This document shows, piece after piece, positions 1 to 6,676 of a DNA stretch of 11,336 bases. The notes under the pieces were generated by a model. The model was not told the DNA's origin, did not search any database, and worked only from the letters and a program-made list of their open reading frames with translations. Both the position numbers and the translations under genes were made by a program. How positions within the stretch are numbered: position 1 is the first letter of the stretch; every line of letters starts with the position of its first letter. This stretch comes from Deltaproteobacteria bacterium (lineage in GTDB: Bacteria > Desulfobacterota > Syntrophia > Syntrophales > UBA5619). The stretch spans positions 1-11,336 of the forward strand of contig JAPLJY010000182.1 of NCBI GenBank assembly GCA_026388345.1, read 5' to 3'.

Positions 1-566
1 CCTACGGGGGCTTTCCCGCGATGCTCGCCCTCTTCTTTTTCTTCCACTTCACGGTCCATTTCGTCGCGCCAATCCTGCCGCTCTTCATCGAAACGATGTG
101 CGATCCGGCGCGGGGCGGCGTGGCCTCGACAACGGGCCTGCTCTTCGCGATCAGCGGCGGGACGGCAGCCCTGTCCGCCGGCGGGATCGGATACCTCAGC
201 GACCGGATCGGCTACAAGCGGATTCTCCTGTTCCATCTCCTGCTGACGGCCGTGAGCATGATCCTGCACGGTGCGGCGCAGGGCATCCTCCACCTGGTCC
301 TGCTACGGGTCCTCTACGGCCTGGCGGCGGGGGGCATCCTTCCCACGATGAACGCGCTGGTCGGGCGCCTGATTCCGCCGACCAGCTACGGCAAGGCCTA
401 TGGACTGACCTCATCCATGACCAGCCTGGGGATGGCCGCCGGTCCCCTGTTCGGAGGGATCATGGCCTCCGCGTGGGGATACCGCTGGCCGTTCGTCTTC
501 GTCGGCGCCCTGATGTTCGCCGTAACGCTGCCCGCGGTCCTCAGCGTCCGCACCCGCCACCACTGA
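1..566 (+). CDS. MFS transporter, C-terminal half (partial)
   Basis: The reading frame is open from the left edge (first full codon at base 3) to TGA 564-566, so the true start lies outside the window. An internal ATG at 21 is not a believable start because it would begin inside a membrane helix. The visible part has about six hydrophobic helices, matching TM7-12 of a 12-helix major facilitator transporter. The loop GYLSDRIGYKR is a clear MFS signature (G-x3-D-R-x-G-x-[KR]) between the second and third visible helices. The next segment, RVLYGLAAGGILPTMNAL, and the Gly-rich GMAAGPLFGGIMASAWGYRW are typical of the drug/H+ antiporter-like MFS groups. The protein acts in the inner membrane. The substrate cannot be told from this half. 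No gene follows on the same strand, and a REP-like repeat begins 10 bases after the stop. Confidence 0.88.
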   Translation, partial: YGGFPAMLALFFFFHFTVHFVAPILPLFIETMCDPARGGVASTTGLLFAISGGTAALSAGGIGYLSDRIGYKRILLFHLLLTAVSMILHGAAQGILHLVLLRVLYGLAAGGILPTMNALVGRLIPPTSYGKAYGLTSSMTSLGMAAGPLFGGIMASAWGYRWPFVFVGALMFAVTLPAVLSVRTRHH

Positions 567-575
567 AATTTTTTC

Positions 576-629
576 TTGACCGGGAGCGCAACCCGCAAGC
601 CCCGCCCTATGGGCGGGGAGCTTCACAAT
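576..629 (+). repeat. REP-like hairpin repeat, copy 1 (short form)
   Basis: The core is CCCCGCCC (600-607), loop TAT, GGGCGGGG (611-618). It is extended by an outer AAG/CTT clamp (597-599 and 621-623) with a two-base AG bulge, the shape typical of REP elements. A 22-base leader (576-597) and the hairpin block (597-629) match the element at 7595-7683 on the opposite strand at 21 of 22 and 31 of 33 positions. Copy 1 lacks the second hairpin that copy 2 carries. There is no T-run after the stem, so it is not a standard intrinsic terminator for the MFS gene, though it could stop 3' exonucleases. Confidence 0.75.
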
Positions 630-644
630 AGAACGAGTGTTCTA
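629..644. promoter_or_regulatory. LexA/DinR-type palindrome (GAAC-N4-GTTC)
   Basis: The perfect palindrome TAGAACGAGTGTTCTA has a 6-base arm on each side of GAGT, and a further A/T pair (628, 645) lengthens it. The core GAACGAGTGTTC fits the Gram-positive LexA/DinR consensus GAAC-RNRY-GTTC at every position. A TATACA hexamer overlaps its right arm (643-648), and TTCACA (622-627) is 15 bases further left, so a repressor here would cover the promoter. ATG 657 lies just downstream but opens only a 36-codon frame running antisense into the neighbouring IHF gene. LexA control is inferred. Deltaproteobacterial LexA boxes vary between groups. Confidence 0.4.
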
Positions 645-706
645 TACAAGGGGGCCATGAAAGAAAGAGTTTGTTACGAGATAGATCCGCCGACCGCCGT
701 CCTTCC

Positions 707-997
707 TCATTTGGATCCCTTCCGCCCGTTCACGCCCTCCTTCAATTCCTTCCCCACCTTGAAATAGGGCAACTTCTTCGATCCGACCTGGACGCGCTGG
801 CCGGTCTTCGGGTTCTTTCCCAGGTAGGGAGAATAATCGCGGACCGTAAAGCTTCCGAACCCCCGGATCTCAACCCTCCCCCCCTTCCGGAGGGCGTCTG
901 TAAATCCGTCGAACACCAGATTTACGATGTCAAAAGCCTCTTTTCCGCTGAGTTGTTCCCTTTCGGACAGTTGTACAATCAAATCTGACTTCTTCAT
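707..997 (-). CDS. HU/IHF-family nucleoid protein, IHF-beta-like
   Basis: This 96-residue protein has the full HU/IHF fold: an N-terminal dimerisation helix pair (about 1-40), the GFGSF turn (46-50), the DNA-intercalating beta arm with KNPKTG (61-66, Pro63 at the tip), and the C-terminal PYFKVGKEL helix start (77-85). The EIRGFGSF and YFKVGKEL wording is closer to IHF-beta than to HU (usually PAFKAGKAL). Family members bend DNA and organise the nucleoid, acting as homo- or heterodimers. The start ATG at 997 is supported by GGAG (1007-1010) nine bases upstream. That Shine-Dalgarno overlaps the stop codon of the PspC gene before it, with 12 bases between the two coding regions, so they are co-transcribed and probably coupled. 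No terminator with a T-run is seen after the stop. Confidence 0.92.
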   Translation of the reverse strand: MKKSDLIVQLSEREQLSGKEAFDIVNLVFDGFTDALRKGGRVEIRGFGSFTVRDYSPYLGKNPKTGQRVQVGSKKLPYFKVGKELKEGVNGRKGSK

Positions 998-1009
998 AAT
1001 CGTCTGCTC

Positions 1010-1210
1010 CTACGGTTCTTTCGGCATGAACACCCACAACAGGACATAGATGAGCAATCCCGTGCCGAAGCAAAAAAAGAGTAATGAAAATATCACCCGC
1101 CATGTCCAGGAAGGGACCGGGGTGTGCTTCCCCAACCCTCCGCAGACGCCCCCGATCCACCGGTCATCCTTCGCTTTGGATAACCTCCGCAGCCAGTTCT
1201 GCTCCGGCAT
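1010..1210 (-). CDS. PspC-domain small membrane protein
   Basis: The 66-residue protein has a PspC domain over nearly its whole length. It contains the signature DDRWIGGVCGGLGKH (residues 15-29) followed by one long hydrophobic helix (about 37-61) and the typical ending WVFMPKEP. PspC-domain proteins are inner-membrane proteins. In enterobacteria PspC with PspB senses envelope stress and releases PspA, but stand-alone short PspC proteins are widespread and mostly uncharacterised. No pspA, pspB or pspF lies beside it, so a classical phage-shock role is not supported. The start ATG 1210 has the G-rich AAGGGGGAAAC just upstream as a ribosome site. It heads a two-gene unit with the IHF-like gene. 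Confidence 0.85.
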   Translation of the reverse strand: MPEQNWLRRLSKAKDDRWIGGVCGGLGKHTPVPSWTWRVIFSLLFFCFGTGLLIYVLLWVFMPKEP

Positions 1211-1525
1211 GTTTCCCCCTTATTGACGATCCGGCGCAATTTCTCCGGACAACCTGACGGGTCATGGCTTCCTGACCCATCCCGATCGAAGATCGAGATT
1301 CCTTTTATACGTAAACATTCGCTCCTGCAAACTATTTTCGCGCCTCCCGGAGATTTTCAAAGGGAAAAGCCGCGGAGACCTGTCGGGGAAGGGATACCGC
1401 ATGGCCCGGCGGAAAGCGGACTCCTCCCGCCGGCGCTGAAAAAGTGATGGAATTTTGCATTATATAAATGGTATCGTGAGCATCGATTTTTAATCGATCG
1501 TGATTCGACCGTGGAGGATACATTG
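1211..1525. other. Divergent intergenic region between pspC and ctpA
   Basis: There is no believable gene here. The 74-codon plus-strand frame beginning at 1223 has no Shine-Dalgarno and no protein-like composition. The region holds the candidate pspC promoter, a 6-bp hairpin (1259-1278), a GC-rich 7-bp stem CCGGCGG/CCGCCGG with a 14-base loop (1406-1433), an AT-rich stretch with TATATAAA (1461-1468, also TATAAT on the minus strand at 1464-1459), and a perfect 7-bp hairpin ATCGATT/AATCGAT with a TTT loop (1482-1498). The last sits 15 bases before the ctpA ribosome site. A ctpA promoter is probably near 1460, but no convincing -35 accompanies it. Confidence 0.5.
1304..1331 (-). promoter_or_regulatory. 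Candidate sigma-70 promoter for the pspC-IHF unit
   Basis: On the minus strand a -10-like TATAAA (1309 down to 1304) is preceded by TTTGCA (1331 down to 1326) with a 16-base spacer. The implied leader is about 85 bases and contains the small hairpin GGGTCA/TGACCC (1259-1264, 1273-1278). The assignment rests only on consensus similarity. Confidence 0.35.
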
Positions 1526-2839
1526 ATGAATACCTTTTTCGGCAAGCGGACAATCGTCCTGCTCGTTGTTCTGACGCTGCTCATTCTCGGCCCTTACGGC
1601 GACAGCCGCGTCTCCGCCATTGACCGCGGCACCTACAAAAGCCTCAAGACCTTCAGCGAGGTCCTGGACATGGTGGAAAAGAACTATGTGGAGCCGGTGG
1701 AGACGGAAAAACTGTTGCAGGGGGCGATCAACGGGATGATCAAATCCCTCGATCCCCACAGCAGTTTCATGACGGCGGAGATGTACAAGGAACTGGAGGT
1801 GGAAACGCGCGGGAGCTTCGGCGGGATCGGGATCGAGATCACCATCCAGAAGGACGTGCTCACCGTCGTTTCCCCGATCGAGGACACCCCCGCCTATACC
1901 GCCGGGGTCAAGGCCGGCGATCAGATCATCCGGATCGACGGCAAGTCGACGAAGGACATTACCATCCAGGAGGCGGTCGGCAAGCTCCGGGGACCCAAGG
2001 ACACGAAGGTGACCATCACGATCCTGCGCGAGGGGATGGCCAAGCCCAAGGATATCGAGATCACCCGCAGCGTTATCAAGATCCGGAGCATCAAGTCGAA
2101 GGTCTATGACGACCACATCGGCTATATCCGGATTTCGTCCTTCCAGGAACGGACGGGGGACGACCTGAAAAAGGCCCTCCGGGAGATCGAGGCGAAGGCC
2201 CGTCCCCTGAAGGGGATCGTGCTGGACATGCGGAACAATCCGGGGGGACGGCTCAACCCGTCCGTGGAGGTGTCGGACGCCTTCCTGAAGTCGGGGATCA
2301 TCGTCTCCACACGCGGCCGGTCCAAAAGCATGGAGAGCAGGGCCGCAGCGAAGGACGACGGGGATGAGCCGACCTGTCCGATGGTCGTGCTGGTCAACGA
2401 GGGAACGGCCAGCGCCGCGGAGATCGTCTCCGGCGCCCTGCAGGACAACGGGCGGGCGGTGATCCTCGGAGCCCAGACCTTCGGCAAGGCTTCCGTGCAG
2501 ACCGTCATTCCCCTCGAGGATGGTGCGGCCCTGAAGCTCACGACGGCCAGATACTACACCCCCAAGGGTCGATCCATCCAGGCGGAGGGGATCACCCCCG
2601 ATATTGTGGTGAAGCCGATCCGGCCGACGGAGGAAAAAGCGGAAGAAAAGCCGGACGCCGAGAACCACACGCTCCGGGAGAAGGATCTCAAGGGCCACAT
2701 CAAATCGCCCAAGGAGAATGAGGCCAAGGTGGAGGAAGCGAAGAAGGAAACGGACAATCTGGATCGGGACAACCAGTTGAAGAACGCTATCGACATTCTC
2801 AAAAGCTGGGATATTCTGAAAAAGAATTCAAAAGGATGA
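1526..2839 (+). CDS. ctpA: S41 C-terminal processing peptidase (CtpA/Prc family)
   Basis: The 437-residue protein is an exported serine protease that trims or degrades periplasmic and membrane proteins from their C-termini. Residues 1-31 are a signal peptide or anchor with a hydrophobic core. A PDZ domain spans about 97-172 (GGIGIEI to ILREG) and the S41 core about 195-350, with MRNNPGG at 235-241. The Ser-Lys dyad is visible: Ser296 in NEGTASAAEI and Lys321 in FGKASVQ, 25 residues apart as in E. coli Prc. A Lys/Glu-rich tail (about 355-437) follows, common in deltaproteobacterial members. The start is ATG 1526, because GGAGG at 1513-1517 lies eight bases upstream; the in-frame GTG at 1511 overlaps that site. 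The YibQ-type deacetylase follows after 101 bases. This pair is commonly joined by envC, which is absent here. Confidence 0.95.
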   Translation: MNTFFGKRTIVLLVVLTLLILGPYGDSRVSAIDRGTYKSLKTFSEVLDMVEKNYVEPVETEKLLQGAINGMIKSLDPHSSFMTAEMYKELEVETRGSFGGIGIEITIQKDVLTVVSPIEDTPAYTAGVKAGDQIIRIDGKSTKDITIQEAVGKLRGPKDTKVTITILREGMAKPKDIEITRSVIKIRSIKSKVYDDHIGYIRISSFQERTGDDLKKALREIEAKARPLKGIVLDMRNNPGGRLNPSVEVSDAFLKSGIIVSTRGRSKSMESRAAAKDDGDEPTCPMVVLVNEGTASAAEIVSGALQDNGRAVILGAQTFGKASVQTVIPLEDGAALKLTTARYYTPKGRSIQAEGITPDIVVKPIRPTEEKAEEKPDAENHTLREKDLKGHIKSPKENEAKVEEAKKETDNLDRDNQLKNAIDILKSWDILKKNSKG

Positions 2840-2862
2840 CCGGCGCAGGAAAATGGGGAATG

Positions 2863-2934
2863 AAACAGGTTTTTAGCGGAGTGTTGTGGAAACGGGGACA
2901 CCTTGCGGCAAGGTGTCCCCAAACAGGTTCTTAG
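2863..2934. repeat. Perfect 12-bp hairpin flanked by 14-base direct repeats
   Basis: GGGGACACCTTG (2894-2905), loop CGG and CAAGGTGTCCCC (2909-2920) form a perfect stem. AAACAGGTTTTTAG (2863-2876) and AAACAGGTTCTTAG (2921-2934) flank it with one mismatch. No T-run follows the stem, so it is a poor intrinsic terminator. The GGGGACA/TGTCCCC arm resembles REP hairpins seen near REP-associated transposases (from memory). It fills nearly all of the ctpA-deacetylase gap. Confidence 0.7.
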
Positions 2935-2940
2935 AGAGAC

Positions 2941-3861
2941 GTGAGACGATTTCCTTTTTTGGCGGTGATCATCACCGCCGCCCTCATCGCGGCGGCCGTC
3001 CTTTTCCTGGAAAGGGTGGAGCGGCGGCCGGATGATTCAGCCACCCGGAGAGCTCCCGGGAGGGAGACGCCGAAAAAGGCAGCCACGGGGAAGACGCCGG
3101 GTCCGGGTTTGGGACCGGCGCCGCCGCAGACCGCGCACCCCGGCCGGCCGATCGCCGTCATCATCGACGACATCGGCTTCGATCTCAAGATCGTTGAGGA
3201 ACTGGCCGGCATCCCGGCGCCCATCGCCTTTGCCGTTCTCCCCCACGCCCCCCATGCCGCGGAGGCGGCCAGGCTTCTCCACGCGGCCGGGAAGGAGATC
3301 CTCCTCCATCTGCCGATGGAACCCCGCTCCTACCCGGGGGAATCGCCCGGCGCAGGGGCGCTGATGGCCGACATGGACGAGGGAGAGATCCGGAGGCAGA
3401 TCCGCGAGGATCTGGCGGCGGTTCCCTTTGTTTCGGGGGTGAACAACCATATGGGTTCGCGCTTTATGGAGGACGAGGCCCGGCTCGCCATTGTCATGGA
3501 GGAGCTGCAGAAAAGGGATCTTTTTTTCGTGGACAGCCGAACAACCGCCGATTCCCGGGGAAGGGAGTCGGCCGGGCGGGCGGGCGTCCGGTTCGCCGCA
3601 AGGGACCTCTTCATCGACCATGCCCCGGGTTATGCCGCCGCCCTGGAAAACCTGACCGGCTCATTCCGGCAGGAACGAAGCAACGGAAAGCCGGTCCTGA
3701 TGATCGGCCATCCCCATGCACAAACGGTGAGGGCGATCCGTGATGCCCTGCCCATCTGGCAGACGGAAGGCGTCCGGGTAATCCCCATCTCGGCCTGCCT
3801 CCGAATCTCGAGTGGGGCTGGAAAGCAGGACCCGTTCGTAAAAAGACAGGCGGAACGATGA
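2941..3861 (+). CDS. Divergent polysaccharide deacetylase (YibQ/DUF610 family)
   Basis: The 306-residue protein begins with a signal anchor (residues 7-23) and a Pro/Lys-rich linker (to about 68), so the catalytic domain is periplasmic. The Polysacc_deac_2 (PF04748) domain runs from about 71 to 287 with its landmarks in order: IIDDIG (Asp76-Asp77), HLPMEP (123-128), NNHMGSR (168-174), VDSR (197-200) and GHPH (256-259). These correspond to the metal-site and active-site positions of NodB-like deacetylases, but the substrate of this branch is not established. A role on peptidoglycan or another envelope glycan is inferred from its usual company (envC, ctpA). The start is GTG 2941 with only a weak AGAGAG upstream; no better start keeps the signal anchor. 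The stop is 27 bases before the TPR gene, so the two are likely co-transcribed. Confidence 0.9.
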   Translation: MRRFPFLAVIITAALIAAAVLFLERVERRPDDSATRRAPGRETPKKAATGKTPGPGLGPAPPQTAHPGRPIAVIIDDIGFDLKIVEELAGIPAPIAFAVLPHAPHAAEAARLLHAAGKEILLHLPMEPRSYPGESPGAGALMADMDEGEIRRQIREDLAAVPFVSGVNNHMGSRFMEDEARLAIVMEELQKRDLFFVDSRTTADSRGRESAGRAGVRFAARDLFIDHAPGYAAALENLTGSFRQERSNGKPVLMIGHPHAQTVRAIRDALPIWQTEGVRVIPISACLRISSGAGKQDPFVKRQAER

Positions 3862-3888
3862 ATCCGCCTTTGAAAGGAAAACGTTTTG

Positions 3889-5604
3889 ATGATCCGGATG
3901 TTTCTCCATAAGACATGCTGGTTTTTTTTCGTAATTCTGGTCCTTTCCGGCTGCGCCGTTTTCCCCGTCCTGGAAAACACCGTACCCCCGCCGCCGGCCG
4001 CGGCGCCTTCACCGTCCGGCGCGGGCTATCATTACAGCCTCGGCATCCTCCACGCCCTCAATGAAAACCTAAGTGAGGCAACCCGGGAGTTGGAGGAGGC
4101 GCTTCGCATCGATCCCGCCTCTCCCTACCTGGCCAAGGAACTCGCGTCGCTCTACATGGAAAAGGGGGATGCGGAGAAGGCCTTGGCGATCTGCAGGAAG
4201 ACCCTGCAGGAACATCCGGACGACAGCGACACCCGTCTCCTCCTGGGCGGTCTCTATCTGACCCGGAAGGACTACCCCGGCGCCGCCGGGGAATACCGGC
4301 GGGTCATTGAATTGGCGCCAACAAACACCGCAGCCCGCTTCTACCTCGGAACGATCCTCGCCGAAATGAAGCAAATCGACGAAGCGGCCGCTGCGTTCCG
4401 GGAACTCCTCAAGATCGATCCCGACCACTTCATGGGGAATTACTACCTGGCCCGGCTGCTCGCCGAGATGAAACGATACGACGAGGCGGAGACTGGATTC
4501 CGCAAGACCATGGCGCTTCGTCCCCAGTTTGAATCGGCCGTGATCGATCTCGCGGTCCTCTACGAACGGCAGCAGAAGATCCCCCAGGCGATCGAGGTCT
4601 ACCGCAACTTCATCAATCTCTTCCCCGCCAGGCTCCCGGCGCGGGTCAAGCTGGGGGAGCTGTTCCTCCAGGAACAACGCTATGACGAGGCGGAAAGCAC
4701 GTTCCAGGAGGTCCTGAAGTTAGACGGCAACAGCCGGGAGGTGCGGATGACCCTCGCTCTCATCTACCTGGAGCGGGAACGGCATGAGAGGGCCGTCGAG
4801 ATGCTGGCCGCTCTCTCGCAGGAATTTCCGACCGACTACAAGATCATATACCTGCTCGGCACGACCTATGAGGAGATCAGGGCCTATGAGGCAGCCCTGG
4901 AAACCCTGCGGAGAATACCCGCCTCGGCGGAACATTTCGGCAACGCCCAGATTCGCATCGGAATGATTCTGAAAAAACAGCAGCGGGCGACCGAGGCCGT
5001 CGATTCCCTTCTCCAGGCTATCGGGAAGAAAAAAGATGCCCCGGGTCTCTATGCCTTCCTCGCATCCATCTACGAGGAAGAGAAGAAATTTTCCGCCGCG
5101 GAAGATCTCATCCGGGATGGCCTGGAGATCAACCCCGGAAGCGTTGATCTCCATTTCAGCCTCGGGGTTCTCTTCGAAAAGACCGACCGGTTCGAGGAGA
5201 GCATTCAGGCGATGAGAACGGTTCTGAAGCTCGAACCGGATCATGCCGAGGCGCTCAATTTCATCGGCTATATGTATGCGGACCGGGGAATCCTTCTCGA
5301 CGAGGCGGAGAAGTTGATCCGGAAGGCCCTCCAGTTGAAACCGGGAAACGGTTACATGATCGACTCGCTGGGCTGGGTCTTCTTCCGGAACAACAAGTTA
5401 GAGGAGGCGATCCGATATCTGAAGGAGGCGTCGGAGGCCCTGCCGGAAGACGCGGCGATCCTCGAACACCTCGGGGATGTCTATGTCCGGTCCGGCCGGC
5501 CCCGGGAAGCCGCCGACGCTTACGAGAAGGCGATCCTGTTCAATCCCGGCAACGACCTTCTGAAGAAAAAGCGTGATGATCTTGACCGGACGAAGACCCC
5601 CTGA
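3889..5604 (+). CDS. Large TPR outer-membrane lipoprotein
   Basis: The 571-residue protein has a lipoprotein signal: a hydrophobic stretch 11-20, then LSGC with lipidation at Cys22. The +2 residue is Ala, so sorting to the outer membrane is expected. A short Pro-rich linker (32-44) follows, then about 14 to 15 tandem tetratricopeptide repeats over residues 45-555, for example the units around RELLKIDPDH and RKALQLKPGNGYMIDSLGW. TPR superhelices are protein-binding scaffolds, and no catalytic motif is present. The C-terminal DSLGWVFFRNNKLEEAI unit is typical of a broadly conserved proteobacterial TPR family that in betaproteobacteria lies directly before lolB, matching the next gene here. The start is ATG 3889, with AAAGGA (3873-3878) ten bases upstream; a TTG at 3886 is an alternative. 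The partner is unknown. Confidence 0.88.
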   Translation: MIRMFLHKTCWFFFVILVLSGCAVFPVLENTVPPPPAAAPSPSGAGYHYSLGILHALNENLSEATRELEEALRIDPASPYLAKELASLYMEKGDAEKALAICRKTLQEHPDDSDTRLLLGGLYLTRKDYPGAAGEYRRVIELAPTNTAARFYLGTILAEMKQIDEAAAAFRELLKIDPDHFMGNYYLARLLAEMKRYDEAETGFRKTMALRPQFESAVIDLAVLYERQQKIPQAIEVYRNFINLFPARLPARVKLGELFLQEQRYDEAESTFQEVLKLDGNSREVRMTLALIYLERERHERAVEMLAALSQEFPTDYKIIYLLGTTYEEIRAYEAALETLRRIPASAEHFGNAQIRIGMILKKQQRATEAVDSLLQAIGKKKDAPGLYAFLASIYEEEKKFSAAEDLIRDGLEINPGSVDLHFSLGVLFEKTDRFEESIQAMRTVLKLEPDHAEALNFIGYMYADRGILLDEAEKLIRKALQLKPGNGYMIDSLGWVFFRNNKLEEAIRYLKEASEALPEDAAILEHLGDVYVRSGRPREAADAYEKAILFNPGNDLLKKKRDDLDRTKTP

Positions 5605-5645
5605 TCCCGTTCTCCGGCATACAGGGACGCCCACGATGAATCCAA

Positions 5646-5848
5646 TGGAAACCTTTGCGCAGCTTGGGAATTGGATCCCGGAAGCGTGCATTGGAGATTT
5701 TTCAGGGCACCCTGCCCCCGCAGCGGAGCGCCCGCAAAGACGACTGTTTGAGCGCAAGGCGCGAGTTTCGTCTTTGCAGCGAAGCGAGGAGGCGCAGGGT
5801 CGAAAAATGTCCAGCGCGCGGAGGGATCACGATTTCCAAAGATCTCCA
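5646..5848. repeat. Nested imperfect inverted repeat (MITE-like foldback)
   Basis: Five paired blocks share one centre near 5750: TGGAAACCTTTG (5646) with 5837-5848 (10 of 12), GATCCC (5674) with 5823-5828, TGGAGATTTTTC (5692) with 5802-5813 (11 of 12), CCCTGC (5710) with 5794-5799, and GCAAAGACGA (5734-5743) with 5768-5777 (10 of 10). The whole folds into a cruciform of about 200 bases. Its middle, around TGTTTGAGCGCAAG, resembles dispersed proteobacterial repeats that give spurious LFER-type peptides when translated. There is no transposase, and no target-site duplication is obvious. It fills most of the gap between the TPR gene and the LolB-like gene and ends on the base before ATG 5849. 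Confidence 0.7.
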
Positions 5849-6658
5849 ATGATACACGCGACCCGCTGCCTGCTGCATCGCGCTCAACCGTTGTTCTGGA
5901 TTGCGGCCCTCGGCTTCGCCCTCTCCGGCTGCGCCGGACACAAGTCTTCTGTACCCCTCGCATTCTATGATTCTCCCGGGGCCGCCCTCCGGGCGCTTGC
6001 GGCGACCTCCCCTGGCGCCCAGGCGGTCACGGCCACGACGCGAATCGCAATCAACCGCCATGGCGACCGCTACCCTTTGAAGGTCGCGGTGATGATGCAA
6101 AGACCGGCCTTTCTCCGTGTGGAATCCATCCCCCTGATGGGTCCTCCGGATTTCTACCTTTCGATCGCCGAAGGCGAACTCCGCGTCTTTCTCCCCGGGA
6201 AGGGCGCCTTCTACACCGGCCGCGCCACCCCACAGAACATCTCGCGCTTCTTTTCCGTCTCCATGCCGGCCGCCGATATGGTCTCTCTGCTGATGGGCGT
6301 TCCTCCGGATGGCGCAGAGGAGATGCAATCGCTTGGCGGGGAACGGGAAGACGGGCTTTACCGTGTCGATCAGTACATATCGGGAAGAATAACACGCTCC
6401 CTGTGGATCGATCCCGCGGATGGACGGCTCATCCGGCTCCGGAGGTTCACGGAAGAGGGAACGGTTGTTTATACGGCTGATTTCGCGGACCACACCCGCA
6501 TCGGGGAGGGCTTCCTGCCGCAGCAATTGACGATCCGGGAAAAGGAAATACCCGTTCTGACCGTCCGCCACGCGGATCTCCGGCAGATCGCCGTCGAACC
6601 GGAATCCTTTCCGCTGCCGGTACCGGATGGGATCATCCCGATTCTTCTCGATCCATAA
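5849..6658 (+). CDS. LolB/DUF4292-like outer-membrane lipoprotein
   Basis: The 269-residue protein starts with a lipoprotein signal: basic residues, a hydrophobic stretch 15-25 and LSGC with Cys28 as the lipid site. The mature part is beta-rich and reads like a LolA/LolB-fold protein: alternating strands such as KVAVMMQRPAFLRVESI, a small helix region and GPPDFYLSIAEGELRVFLPG. LolB accepts lipoproteins from LolA and inserts them in the outer membrane. DUF4292 proteins share the fold but have unknown roles, so the specific function is tentative. Position after the TPR lipoprotein gene supports a LolB-like assignment. The frame stays open upstream through the foldback repeat to 5573, but a start there would bury the signal peptide inside the protein, so ATG 5849 is chosen although its Shine-Dalgarno is poor. 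The stop is 18 bases from the convergent cpoB stop. Confidence 0.75.
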   Translation: MIHATRCLLHRAQPLFWIAALGFALSGCAGHKSSVPLAFYDSPGAALRALAATSPGAQAVTATTRIAINRHGDRYPLKVAVMMQRPAFLRVESIPLMGPPDFYLSIAEGELRVFLPGKGAFYTGRATPQNISRFFSVSMPAADMVSLLMGVPPDGAEEMQSLGGEREDGLYRVDQYISGRITRSLWIDPADGRLIRLRRFTEEGTVVYTADFADHTRIGEGFLPQQLTIREKEIPVLTVRHADLRQIAVEPESFPLPVPDGIIPILLDP

Positions 6659-6676
6659 AGGGGGAAGTCGACCAAA

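Noticed and set aside
597..623. Intrinsic terminator of the MFS gene
   Set aside because: The GC stem is strong but has no T-run on either strand, and the same structure recurs at 7600-7628, so a repeat is the better explanation.
671..988. Plus-strand frame opposite the IHF-like gene
   Set aside because: It starts at TTG without a ribosome site and covers the IHF gene antisense; the IHF fold motifs are complete on the minus strand.
1223..1447. Small gene before ctpA
   Set aside because: No Shine-Dalgarno, no homologous look, and it runs through hairpin and AT-rich promoter-like sequence.
1490..2698. Long minus-strand open frame (402 codons) opposite ctpA
   Set aside because: It mirrors the GC-rich codons of ctpA, whose active-site and PDZ motifs are unmistakable. 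The antisense product has low-complexity Arg/Gly/Asp/Leu composition and no ribosome site.
5573..5848. Long N-terminal extension of the LolB-like gene
   Set aside because: The extra residues are encoded by the foldback repeat and would place the LSGC lipoprotein signal about 120 residues into the protein. Kept only as a finding about the element.
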